64,000 nucleotides of DNA from Clostridia bacterium (GTDB lineage Bacteria > Bacillota > Clostridia > Christensenellales > Aristaeellaceae), in the NCBI GenBank assembly GCA_017484085.1, contig JAFUTW010000041.1:1-64000 (forward strand), in the 5' to 3' direction. Below the pieces are notes generated by a model. That model saw nothing but the letters and a program-made list of their open reading frames with translations, did not search any database and had not been told where the DNA came from. Every line of letters begins with the position of its first letter. Position 1 is the stretch's first letter. The position numbers and the translations under genes are program-made. Shown here piece after piece: positions 38,007-46,160 of this stretch.

Positions 38007-41000
38007 ATGGAGATCCTGACCGCAAGAGTGCACAGACTGGAGAGCGAGCTGATCCGCAGGGTCGGCCTGCGCCTTGAGGCATCGCAACGCTGCATGATCC
38101 TTGTGCCTTCCCAGGAAACGCTGAGAACCGAGCTGCTGCTGATGGAGGGATTGTCCCTGCCCGGCTCCTTCCTCATCGACGTGCTGTCGCCGGGCCGTCT
38201 CCGGGAGAGGATCTTCGAGCGCGCGGGATCGCCGTCCCGTATCCCGTTCGATGAGCGAGGCAAGCGCATGGTCATCTGTGCCGCGATGGAAGCGGAACAG
38301 GAAAACCTAGCGGTATACGGGCGTATCGGAGAAGAAGGGCGCGAGGCCTTTGCAGCCCGGCTCAGCGACATCATCGCCTGCATGAAAAGGGCGGGGATGA
38401 CGCCGGAGAAACTGCTGCAGCTGGCGGAGGACAAAAAAGGGCTTCCCTCCGTCAAGCTGGCGGACGTTGCCCGCCTGTGGCAGCGGTACGAAAGCTTGAT
38501 GGCGGGCAAGCTGGCCGATGCGGAGGACATCCTGGAGGAAGTGGAGAAGAGGAGGGAGAGCTCCGGTGTTCTCCGCGGCGTTCATGTCTATGTCAAAGGG
38601 TTTGATATCATCACCCCGGCTTTTGCGCAGGAGCTGCTGGGCATAGCCGGCTCCGCCGGATCGCTGTGCCTCATGATGGAGACGGATGACAACGCCGCGC
38701 CGGACGGCGCGCTGTTCGCGCCCGTCAATGCAAGTTTGGAGAGGCTGGCAGCGCTGGCCGCGGAGCGGGGCACCCTGCTGGAACGCACGAAACTCACGGC
38801 ACCGCTGCACAGGCAGAAGGACCTGGAGGCACTGGAAGAAGGCCTCTTCGCCCTGGGGGGCGAGGCGTATGAAGCGGAGCCGGAGCACATCCGCCTGCTG
38901 GCTGCCAGCAGCATGCGCCGGGAAGTCCATCTGGCGGCGGCTGCCATCCGAAGAAGGATGGCCCAGGGGGAGCCGGCCGAGCATTTTGCCGTCGCTTATC
39001 CGGGCGGAGCGGACTACCCCTCGCTGCTGGATACCATCATGCGGCAGTACGGCATAGCCGTTTATACCGCAGAAAAGCGGAAGGCCGCCGCGCATCCGCT
39101 GTCCCGTTTCCTGCTCTGCGCTCTCCGTGCAAAAGAGGGAAAAATGTGGCGCATGCAGGAGGTGACCGAGTGCATCGAATCCGGGTTCCTTCCGCTGACG
39201 GCGCAGGAGGGCGATGACCTCTCGGCATACTGCGAGCAGATGGAGATCCGCGGCAATGCGTTCGGCAGGCCTTTCCGGTACAAAACGGATGAGCGGATGA
39301 CGGACGAGCAGCTTCTGGCACTCGAAGACTGCCGCGAGCGCGCTGCGCTTCCGCTGTCCCATCTGGCGGAAGCGCTGGAGAGTGCGCGCGGTGCGGACGA
39401 TGTCGTTTCTGCAGTTCTCGGCCTGCTGGACGAGGTCGGCGCATATGAGACGCTCCTGCGGATGCAGGAGGAACTGACGCAGCGCGGCATGGAAAACGAG
39501 GCGCAGGACTGCGTGCAGCTCTGGAATGCACTGATGGATATGCTGGATCAGCTCCATGAGCTGCTGGGCGGCAATCCGGCGTCCGGTCAGCTGGTCGAGA
39601 AGCTGCTGGAGAGCGGCCTGTCGGCGCTGGAACTCTCCGCGCTGCCGCCTGCACAGGGGGCGGTGATCTGCGGAGAGATCGGCAATCTGCGCACGGGTGA
39701 TGTTGAGACCCTCTTCGTATTGGGGCAGAATGACAGGGAAGCGGAACGGCCGGGCACCCTGTTTACGCCGGCGGAGCAGAAATCCGTCGAAGCGGAGGGC
39801 ATCTATCTTGGCATGGATGAAAGAGAGCGCTCTGCACTGGCTCGCCTGGATCTGCTGAAGCTCCTATCCTCGGCTAGGACCGGACTCGTCATCTCCTATG
39901 CGCTGGCCAATGAAAGCGGCGGCGCGCTGAGGGAAGGCGAAGCGGTGCATGCGATGAGGCGCCTGTTCCCGGCGCTGAAGACGCGCGGCGGTCTGGCCGC
40001 GCAGGAACTGCCGGGACTGCTTTGCGCGCCGCAGCCTGCGGCTGCGGCGGTTGCGCTCCACCTTCGGGATGAGACGCAAGAGAAGGAAGAAGGCGCCTTT
40101 TCCTCCGCCTGTGCTGCTTTAAGCCGCATCCCGGACGGAAAGCAGGCGCTGCGCACCCTGGAGCAGCAGCTCTGCACGCCGCCTGTGCGGATCCTGGAGC
40201 GGGAGAGGGCACAGCGCCTTTACGGAAAGGGCAGAGGAACGCAGAGCGTTACACGCCTGGAGACCTTTGCGCAGTGCCCTTACCGTTACTTTACGGCCTA
40301 CGGCCTTCGGCCTGCACAGGAGAAAAAGCCCGGTGAAAACGCGGCGGACCTGGGCACGCTTTACCATGAAACGGCGCACCGCTTTATCACGCTTGCCATG
40401 GCGGATCCGGCATTTCCGCGGATTGGCGAGCATGCGCTGAATGCTTATCTGCACGAAGCGCAGGATGAGCTGCTCGCAAAGTGGCGCAAATCGCCGCGCG
40501 GCGAGACCCGGCGGGCGGATGCCGCGGAGAGGCGGATCCGCCGCACGGCTGCGCGGGTTTCCCGAAGTGTGCTGAATCAGTATGCGGAAGGCGGGTTTGT
40601 CCCGCTGAGTTCAGAACTCGTCTTCGGTGAGGACAGGCTCCCGCCTTTGACCATACGCCTTTCCGACGGCACCCACATCTATCTAAAAGGCCGGATCGAC
40701 CGGGTGGATGTGCTGGAGGAGGACGGTAAATCCCTGCGCATCATCGATTACAAGAGCAGCGCCAAACAGGTGGACGCCACGCGCGTCTATTACGGGCTGC
40801 AGCTGCAGCTCATCCTCTATATGGCTGCGGCGCTTTCCGCTTTTCCGGGCACGGAAGCGGCGGGATTCTTCTACTTCCACATCGAGGACCCGACGATCCG
40901 GACGGAGAGCCGCATCCTTGAAGAGGTAGAGAAGCAGATAGCGGACCGCTTTGCGCTGTCCGGCGTCTCCCTCAGCGATGTGCGGATCCTGCGCGCGATG

Positions 41001-41324
41001 GACGCAAAGCACGCCAGGATGATCAATACGGATGGGAGCATCCGTAAAAGCGCGGCAGGGCTGGTCGACGCGGAAGGCATGGAAAAGCTGATTTCTTATG
41101 TGCAGGGTAAGGCGGCGGTGCTGGCGGAAGCGGCCGGATCGGGCCTGATCGACGACAGCCCTTATGAGATGGAAGGGACACCGGAGCAGAATGCCTGCCG
41201 TTTCTGTGATTATGCGGCGATCTGCGGGTTTGATCCCTCCAGACGGCCGCGCCGGATCCTCCGTAAAAAGACGCTGGAAAACATCACCTCTGCAGGAACT
41301 GCGGAGCCTGAAGCGAAATTGTGA
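38007..41324 (+). CDS. addB: AddB-like helicase-nuclease subunit (PD-(D/E)XK, iron-sulphur)
   Basis: 1105 residues; ATG behind CCGGAGG. The AddB iron-sulphur cysteines are present, C757 in AQCPYRYF and C1064, C1067, C1073 in CRFCDYAAIC, which bracket a nuclease domain with RIDRVDVLE and IIDYKSSAKQ (catalytic D and K). The N-terminus, however, starts directly at ILVPSQETLRTELLLMEG; the GRSGSGKT P-loop that opens B. subtilis AddB is missing and replaced by unrelated residues. addA, normally immediately downstream, is absent. AddAB processes double-strand breaks to Chi; either AddA lies elsewhere or this protein works differently. Confidence 0.85.
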   Translation: MEILTARVHRLESELIRRVGLRLEASQRCMILVPSQETLRTELLLMEGLSLPGSFLIDVLSPGRLRERIFERAGSPSRIPFDERGKRMVICAAMEAEQENLAVYGRIGEEGREAFAARLSDIIACMKRAGMTPEKLLQLAEDKKGLPSVKLADVARLWQRYESLMAGKLADAEDILEEVEKRRESSGVLRGVHVYVKGFDIITPAFAQELLGIAGSAGSLCLMMETDDNAAPDGALFAPVNASLERLAALAAERGTLLERTKLTAPLHRQKDLEALEEGLFALGGEAYEAEPEHIRLLAASSMRREVHLAAAAIRRRMAQGEPAEHFAVAYPGGADYPSLLDTIMRQYGIAVYTAEKRKAAAHPLSRFLLCALRAKEGKMWRMQEVTECIESGFLPLTAQEGDDLSAYCEQMEIRGNAFGRPFRYKTDERMTDEQLLALEDCRERAALPLSHLAEALESARGADDVVSAVLGLLDEVGAYETLLRMQEELTQRGMENEAQDCVQLWNALMDMLDQLHELLGGNPASGQLVEKLLESGLSALELSALPPAQGAVICGEIGNLRTGDVETLFVLGQNDREAERPGTLFTPAEQKSVEAEGIYLGMDERERSALARLDLLKLLSSARTGLVISYALANESGGALREGEAVHAMRRLFPALKTRGGLAAQELPGLLCAPQPAAAAVALHLRDETQEKEEGAFSSACAALSRIPDGKQALRTLEQQLCTPPVRILERERAQRLYGKGRGTQSVTRLETFAQCPYRYFTAYGLRPAQEKKPGENAADLGTLYHETAHRFITLAMADPAFPRIGEHALNAYLHEAQDELLAKWRKSPRGETRRADAAERRIRRTAARVSRSVLNQYAEGGFVPLSSELVFGEDRLPPLTIRLSDGTHIYLKGRIDRVDVLEEDGKSLRIIDYKSSAKQVDATRVYYGLQLQLILYMAAALSAFPGTEAAGFFYFHIEDPTIRTESRILEEVEKQIADRFALSGVSLSDVRILRAMDAKHARMINTDGSIRKSAAGLVDAEGMEKLISYVQGKAAVLAEAAGSGLIDDSPYEMEGTPEQNACRFCDYAAICGFDPSRRPRRILRKKTLENITSAGTAEPEAKL

Positions 41325-41361
41325 AGTATTGTAACAATTATGTAACTCATTTGACCAATAA

Positions 41362-41390
41362 TTGACAAATATTGCGGTAAAGCATAGAAT
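41362..41390 (+). promoter_or_regulatory. Promoter of the repeat-protein pair
   Basis: TTGACA (41362-41367), 17 bases, TAGAAT (41385-41390), 60 bases before the ATG at 41451. Confidence 0.75.
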
Positions 41391-41450
41391 GAAACAACAA
41401 GATGTAGAGTTTGTCCTTCTTTAGCCGAAGGGAAAGAGAGGAATTGTGAC

Positions 41451-43151
41451 ATGATTCTCAAAAAGTGGTTAAATCCCCGTTCGCTGACAGCCTTCGTGCT
41501 GGCCGGAAGCCTTCTCATGGGCGGCGTCCCTGCCCTTGCGGATTCGGACGATTATGATTTTGATTATGAAGAATACGGCGACTTGACCGAGGAGGAGATC
41601 CTCCGCCTCAAGGAACTGAAGCGCCTTAAAGAAGAGGAAGAAGAGAGAAAGCGCCTCGAAGAGGAAGAGCAAGCGCGCAAAGCCGAGGAAGAGCGCGAGC
41701 GTAAGGCCGAAGAGGCGCGCAAAGCTGAGGAAGAGCGCGAGCGTAAGGCCGAAGAGGCGCGCAAAGCCGAGGAAGAGCGCGAGCGTAAGGCCGAAGAGGC
41801 GCGCAAAGCTGAAGAAGAGCGCAAAGCCGAGGAAGAGCGCGAGCGCAAGGCCGAAGAGGCACGCAAAGCTGAAGAAGAGCGCAAAGCCGAGGAAGCGCGC
41901 GCGCGCAAGGCTGAAGAGGCACGCAAAGCTGAAGAAGAGCGCAAAGCCGAGGAAGAGCGTGAGCGCAAGGCCGAAGAGGCGCGCAAAGCTGAGGAAGAGC
42001 GCAAAGCCGAAGGGAAGGCCGAAGAACAGGATCGGAAGGAAGACCCCGAATCCGAAAACACAGAAGCTGTGAAGGAGTCCCCGGAGACTGCGGCAGAGGA
42101 GCCGCAGCCCGAGCAGGATTCTCAGCAGAAAGACGGCGAAGACAAGAAGGAAGAGCAGCAGGCGCCTGATGCGGGAGAGAAAGATACCTCTTCGGCTGAA
42201 GGAGAAGACGGCAGCAAACCGGATCCGGTAACGGAGACGGACGCGCCCGCTTCCGGAGAAACGGGTGATGAACCCGGCACGGCGGATGAACCGGGCGAAC
42301 CCGGCGAAGGCGAAACGCCGGAAGAGCCGAAGGACCCCGCAGAGGATCCGCAGGATCGGGCGGACGGGGATGAAACCGGAACCAAGCAGCCGGCGGACGA
42401 TCCTGCCGAACCGGCGGATCCGGAAGCCCCGGCGGATCCGGAAGCCCCGGCGGATCCGGAAGATCCGGCGGATCCGGAAGCCCCGGTGGATCCGGAAGCC
42501 CCGGCGGATCCGGAAGATCCGGCGGATCCGGAAGATCCGGCGGACCCCGAAGCTCCGACAGATCCGGAAACCCCGGCAGATCCCGAAACGCCGGAGGTCC
42601 CGGGCGACGGCAGCCGGACCGGGGAAGAATCCGCAGAGGGGCAGACAGATGAGCCTGGCGATCCGGAAGGGAACGACCCGGATGCCGGCGACGAAACGAA
42701 TACCGATCCCGCGGGCGATGACGAAACCGATCCCGAAGAAGGTGACGATCAGCCGGAACTGACCGAGGAAGAGCAGCAGGAACTTGACGAAGCGCTGGCC
42801 AAGCTGCAGGACAAGCTGAGCGATACCGGCGAAGAAGTGCCGGCCGAAGGCGAAGCCGCGGCTGAGGTCCCCGCTGAAACGGAAGAGGAAGCTGAAGAAG
42901 AGGAAGAGCGCGAGATCACGGCGGACATCCAATTCAGCTATTCGGGCGATGCGCTTTACATCGGCGACAAGGTCACCCTGTCCGTTTCGCTGACCGGCGC
43001 GGAGCCTGACGAGGTCAGCATCCAGTGGCAGACCAACGGCGGTAGCGGCTGGCAGGACATCTCCGGGGCGACCGGGACGAGTTATACCTTTAAGCTGACC
43101 GAGGGCAATTACCGCAACGAATGGCGTGTGGCGGTAACGCCCATCGACTGA
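41451..43151 (+). CDS. Secreted coiled-coil / acidic-repeat protein with C-terminal Ig-like domain
   Basis: 566 residues; ATG behind GAGAGGAATTG. Signal peptide about 1-30 (ending PALA). Residues about 45-190 are a long charged coiled coil built from KAEEERERKAEEAR-type units; about 190-470 are very acidic and proline-rich, including PADPEA/PADPED hexapeptide repeats; the last 80 residues (ADIQFSYSGDALYIGDKVTL then WRVAVTPID) form an Ig-like beta domain. No sortase motif or membrane anchor follows. The coil may span or bind the cell wall, presenting the Ig domain. It is 23 bases before another secreted repeat protein with which it probably forms an operon. Function unknown. Confidence 0.8.
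   Translation: MILKKWLNPRSLTAFVLAGSLLMGGVPALADSDDYDFDYEEYGDLTEEEILRLKELKRLKEEEEERKRLEEEEQARKAEEERERKAEEARKAEEERERKAEEARKAEEERERKAEEARKAEEERKAEEERERKAEEARKAEEERKAEEARARKAEEARKAEEERKAEEERERKAEEARKAEEERKAEGKAEEQDRKEDPESENTEAVKESPETAAEEPQPEQDSQQKDGEDKKEEQQAPDAGEKDTSSAEGEDGSKPDPVTETDAPASGETGDEPGTADEPGEPGEGETPEEPKDPAEDPQDRADGDETGTKQPADDPAEPADPEAPADPEAPADPEDPADPEAPVDPEAPADPEDPADPEDPADPEAPTDPETPADPETPEVPGDGSRTGEESAEGQTDEPGDPEGNDPDAGDETNTDPAGDDETDPEEGDDQPELTEEEQQELDEALAKLQDKLSDTGEEVPAEGEAAAEVPAETEEEAEEEEEREITADIQFSYSGDALYIGDKVTLSVSLTGAEPDEVSIQWQTNGGSGWQDISGATGTSYTFKLTEGNYRNEWRVAVTPID
41680..42012 (+). repeat. Tandem DNA repeat encoding KAEEE/RERKAEEAR units
   Basis: Units of about 45 bases, e.g. GCGCAAAGCCGAGGAAGAGC, repeated with small changes across some 330 bases. 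Lengths vary by multiples of three, so the frame is kept; prone to slippage. Confidence 0.8.
42412..42597 (+). repeat. 18-base tandem repeat encoding PADPE[A/D]P hexapeptides
   Basis: Repeats of CCGGCGGATCCGGAAGCC and variants, about ten units. Confidence 0.8.
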
Positions 43152-43174
43152 TCCGCGTGCGAGGTGGATTGTTT

Positions 43175-45001
43175 ATGAAACAGAGTGTGACTAAAAGGCT
43201 GCTGCCGGCACTGGCGCTGCTCCTTCTGTCCGTTCTTTGCCTGCCTGCGCTGGCGGATCACCATACGAGCTACAGCAAAGCGATCCTGCTGCCCGTAGTG
43301 GAACCGGATGCAAAGCCGGAGGAAGGCGATCTCACCATCACCTATAACGCAAACGGCGGCAAGGGATCGGTTAAGGACGAGGGCAAGTACGCGCCCGGCG
43401 CGAAGATCGAGATCAAAGACGGCAGTGCCCTTACGCCGCCGGCGCCTGAGAAGGAGGGCGCGGCTGAGAAGGCGTTTGCAGGCTGGTCCCTGGACAAGCT
43501 GGCGCTGAAGCCCGATCCGGAATACGCACCCGGACGCACGGTAAAGCTGGAGAAGAGCCTGACGCTTTACGCTGTCTGGGTACAGAGCGGCAAGCAGAAG
43601 ACCGCCAGCATCATTTACCACTATAATTTGAACGGAGACAAGCAGTACACACAGGAATACCTGGACGGCGAAAAGGTCACCCTGCTGAGTCTCGGCGGCT
43701 GCGGCTGGAGCGAACCCAAGGATGCGACCTTCCTCGGCTGGTCGGCGGATGAATACGCCGTGACGGCTGAATTCAAGCCCGGACAGAAGGTGTACGTCTC
43801 CGGCGAAAAGAACCATCTGTTTGCCGTGTGGCAGGAAGACGGCGCGCACATCAGCGTCAATAAATACATCACCAACAAGAAGTGGGATAAGGACGGCAAC
43901 CTCTATCACTTCAGGGCCGGGGACAAGGTCCGCTTCCACATCGTGGTCAGCAATACCGGCAGCGAGACCATCCCGAAGATCATCGTCTACGAGGCGCTGA
44001 AGGGCGCAAAGATCAAGAGCGGCAGCGGGTATTACGTGGACGGAGACGGCGATGCCATCATCAAGAACCTGGCGCCGCAGGAAAGCGTGACCGTGCGGGC
44101 CAGCTACACCGTAAAGTCTTCGGACCAGACGAAGAAGAAGGTCGTCAACACCGCGTACGCTTACTACGGAAAGGGTGAAGAAGGCGATTCCGCCCGCATC
44201 CCGGTCAAGAAGCGGTCATCGTCTTCTTCTTCGACGACGACAACAGCGGTGCCGACGCCTCAGCCCATCACGACGCTGACGGTCTATGCGGACCGCACGC
44301 TGCGGACCGCCCTCAACGGGATCGCCTACGATTACCAGCTGGCCAACAGCCAGGTCCGCATCAACCTCATCTATGACGACAGCGAGCTGCTGGATACGCG
44401 CATCCAGAACGGCACCTACGGCGATATCATCATCACCAGGACGGAAGAGGCCATGGATGTGCTGGATTACGCGAAGGACCAGACCCTCAACCCGACGAGG
44501 CAGGACCGCATCATCAGCCTGAGCCGCGCAAAGATCGTCTATGACGCGGCGGTGCTGGCGCAGCCGAAGAGCAGCGCGGAGAGGATGACCTTTGTCACCC
44601 TGGCTGCTGATCTGGCTGCCGGCAAAAAGCTGGCCATCTCCTCCGGAGAGGATGACGCGGGCGTCTTTGCGCGTGAGATCCTTTCGTATCAGGGGCTGGA
44701 CGTTGAAGCGCTTAAAGCTTCGGGACAGATCATCGAGCTGAATACGCAGGACGAGGTAATGGGCGCGGTGCTGACCGGTTCCGTGGATGCGGGTATCCTG
44801 CTGGGCAGCGACGCTGCGGCGGCAAACCTGCTGCTCTCCGATACGGCGGCAAACCCGCTGGACAAGGTGCCGTACCCCGCGGCGATCCTGAAGACCAGCA
44901 TCAGCACGGGCGCATCCCAGAACTTCCTGGATTATCTGCGCGGCAACGGCGCCAGGGGCATCTTTGAAAGCCTCGGCTTTGAAGGCGCGGACGTAAAGTA
45001 A
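43175..45001 (+). CDS. Secreted InlB-repeat protein fused to a ModA-like solute-binding domain
   Basis: 608 residues from ATG at 43175 (GAGGTGG upstream). Signal peptide 1-27; InlB B-type (Flg_new) repeats at about 50-136 (ITYNANGGKG to LYAVW) and 143-220 (IIYHYNLNG to LFAVW); a DUF11-like beta domain at about 224-340 (VRFHIVVSNTGSETIPK); a Ser/Thr linker at 348-366; then about 240 residues with ModA-type layout: LTVYADRTLRTAL, RIQNGTYGDIIITRTEEAMD, LDKVPYPAAILK and FLDYLRGNGARGIFESLGF. The serine of the ModA oxyanion site AASL is changed (DRTL). A binding protein displayed on adhesin-type repeats is unusual; no ABC permease accompanies it. A transport role is therefore doubtful and surface capture or sensing is possible. 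Confidence 0.8.
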   Translation: MKQSVTKRLLPALALLLLSVLCLPALADHHTSYSKAILLPVVEPDAKPEEGDLTITYNANGGKGSVKDEGKYAPGAKIEIKDGSALTPPAPEKEGAAEKAFAGWSLDKLALKPDPEYAPGRTVKLEKSLTLYAVWVQSGKQKTASIIYHYNLNGDKQYTQEYLDGEKVTLLSLGGCGWSEPKDATFLGWSADEYAVTAEFKPGQKVYVSGEKNHLFAVWQEDGAHISVNKYITNKKWDKDGNLYHFRAGDKVRFHIVVSNTGSETIPKIIVYEALKGAKIKSGSGYYVDGDGDAIIKNLAPQESVTVRASYTVKSSDQTKKKVVNTAYAYYGKGEEGDSARIPVKKRSSSSSSTTTTAVPTPQPITTLTVYADRTLRTALNGIAYDYQLANSQVRINLIYDDSELLDTRIQNGTYGDIIITRTEEAMDVLDYAKDQTLNPTRQDRIISLSRAKIVYDAAVLAQPKSSAERMTFVTLAADLAAGKKLAISSGEDDAGVFAREILSYQGLDVEALKASGQIIELNTQDEVMGAVLTGSVDAGILLGSDAAAANLLLSDTAANPLDKVPYPAAILKTSISTGASQNFLDYLRGNGARGIFESLGFEGADVK

Positions 45002-45021
45002 GCGCAGATCCGGCTGTATCC

Positions 45022-45053
45022 TTGCGGCGGCGGTTTTATAACCGCCGCCGCAA
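45022..45053 (+). terminator. Hairpin after the surface-protein pair
   Basis: TTGCGGCGGCGGTT, loop TTAT, AACCGCCGCCGCAA: a perfect 14-base stem. The downstream T tract is poor (TTGATT), and that TTGATT serves as -35 for the next gene. Confidence 0.65.
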
Positions 45054-45082
45054 TTGATTCCTGTAACAGATTGTTTTATAAT
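45054..45082 (+). promoter_or_regulatory. Promoter of the threonine aldolase gene
   Basis: TTGATT (45054-45059), 17 bases, TATAAT (45077-45082), 31 bases before the ATG. Confidence 0.7.
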
Positions 45083-45113
45083 GGGCGCACTGAACCGACA
45101 GGAGGAGAGCGGG

Positions 45114-46154
45114 ATGGAAACTGCCAAAAAGCTCTGTTTTGCCAGCGACTATATGAAAGGGGCTCATCCGGCCGTCCTTGCGCGGCTGGTTGAAACCAAT
45201 ATGGAGGCTACGTCCGGCTACGGGATGGACCCTTACTGTGAAGAGGCAAAGGATCTGATCCGCCGGGCCTGCGGCTGCCCCGGCGCCAGGGTGGAATTCC
45301 TCGTGGGCGGCACACAGACCAACGCGACGGTGATCGATGCGCTGCTGCGCCCTTATCAGGGTGTCATCGCGGCGCAGACGGGCCATATAGCGACCCATGA
45401 AGCCGGCGCCATTGAGGCCGGCGGCCACAAGGTTCTGCCGCTGCCCCAGCATGCGGGCAAGCTGGACGCACGGGAGGTACACGATTGCCTCAGGGATTTT
45501 GCCGCGGATGAAAACCATGAGCATATGGTGATGCCGGGCATGGTTTACATCTCCCATCCCACAGAGTACGGCACCCTCTATACAAAATCCGAATTGCAGG
45601 CGTTGAGGGCGGTGTGCGACGAATACGGCATCCCGCTGTATCTGGACGGCGCGAGGCTGGCCTATGCGCTCGCGTGCCCGCAGAGCGATGTGACCCTGGC
45701 GGATCTTGCGCAGCTGTGCGATGTTTTTTACATCGGCGGCACCAAGTGCGGCGCGCTCTTCGGGGAGGCGGTCGTCATCCCGAAGGCGGATCTGCTGTCC
45801 GGTTTTTTTACCCTCATCAAGCAGCACGGGGCGCTGCTGGCCAAGGGGCGCCTGCTGGGGCTGCAGTTCGGCGCGCTGTTTACTGACAGCCTGTATGAAA
45901 AAATCGGCGCGCCCGCCATCCGGGCCGCCGATACGCTGCGTGATGTTCTTGCACAAAAGGGCTATACGCTCTGCTTCGGTTCGCCGACCAACCAGGTCTT
46001 CTGCATCATGGAAAACACCCGTCTGGAAGCGCTGGGGCAGCATGTGGAATACAGTTTCTGGGAGAAGGCGGACGAGGCGCACACGGTCATCCGCTTTGCG
46101 ACCGACTGGGCGACGACAAAGGAAGATGTGGAAGCCTTAAGCGCCCTGCTGTAA
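45114..46154 (+). CDS. ltaE: Low-specificity L-threonine aldolase (beta-eliminating lyase family)
   Basis: 346 residues from ATG at 45114 with ACAGGAGGAG upstream. PLP fold type I: FASDYMKGAHPAVL at the start, EFLVGGTQTNATV, HIATHEAGAIE, LDGARLAYAL (aspartate contacting the pyridine nitrogen) and the Schiff-base lysine in FYIGGTKCGALFGEAV. Splits L-threonine or allo-threonine into glycine and acetaldehyde. Monocistronic, ending six bases from the convergent ABC exporter gene with no hairpin terminator between them. Confidence 0.88.
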   Translation: METAKKLCFASDYMKGAHPAVLARLVETNMEATSGYGMDPYCEEAKDLIRRACGCPGARVEFLVGGTQTNATVIDALLRPYQGVIAAQTGHIATHEAGAIEAGGHKVLPLPQHAGKLDAREVHDCLRDFAADENHEHMVMPGMVYISHPTEYGTLYTKSELQALRAVCDEYGIPLYLDGARLAYALACPQSDVTLADLAQLCDVFYIGGTKCGALFGEAVVIPKADLLSGFFTLIKQHGALLAKGRLLGLQFGALFTDSLYEKIGAPAIRAADTLRDVLAQKGYTLCFGSPTNQVFCIMENTRLEALGQHVEYSFWEKADEAHTVIRFATDWATTKEDVEALSALL

Positions 46155-46160
46155 ATGCGA

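Noticed and set aside
41680..42597. Possible CRISPR array in the repeated stretch
   Set aside because: The repeats are contiguous, in frame and code for KAEEE and PADPE units; there are no unique spacers and no cas genes.
43121..43175. Possible frameshift joining the 41451 and 43175 proteins
   Set aside because: The second protein has its own ATG, ribosome binding site and signal peptide, so two separate secreted proteins are the better reading.
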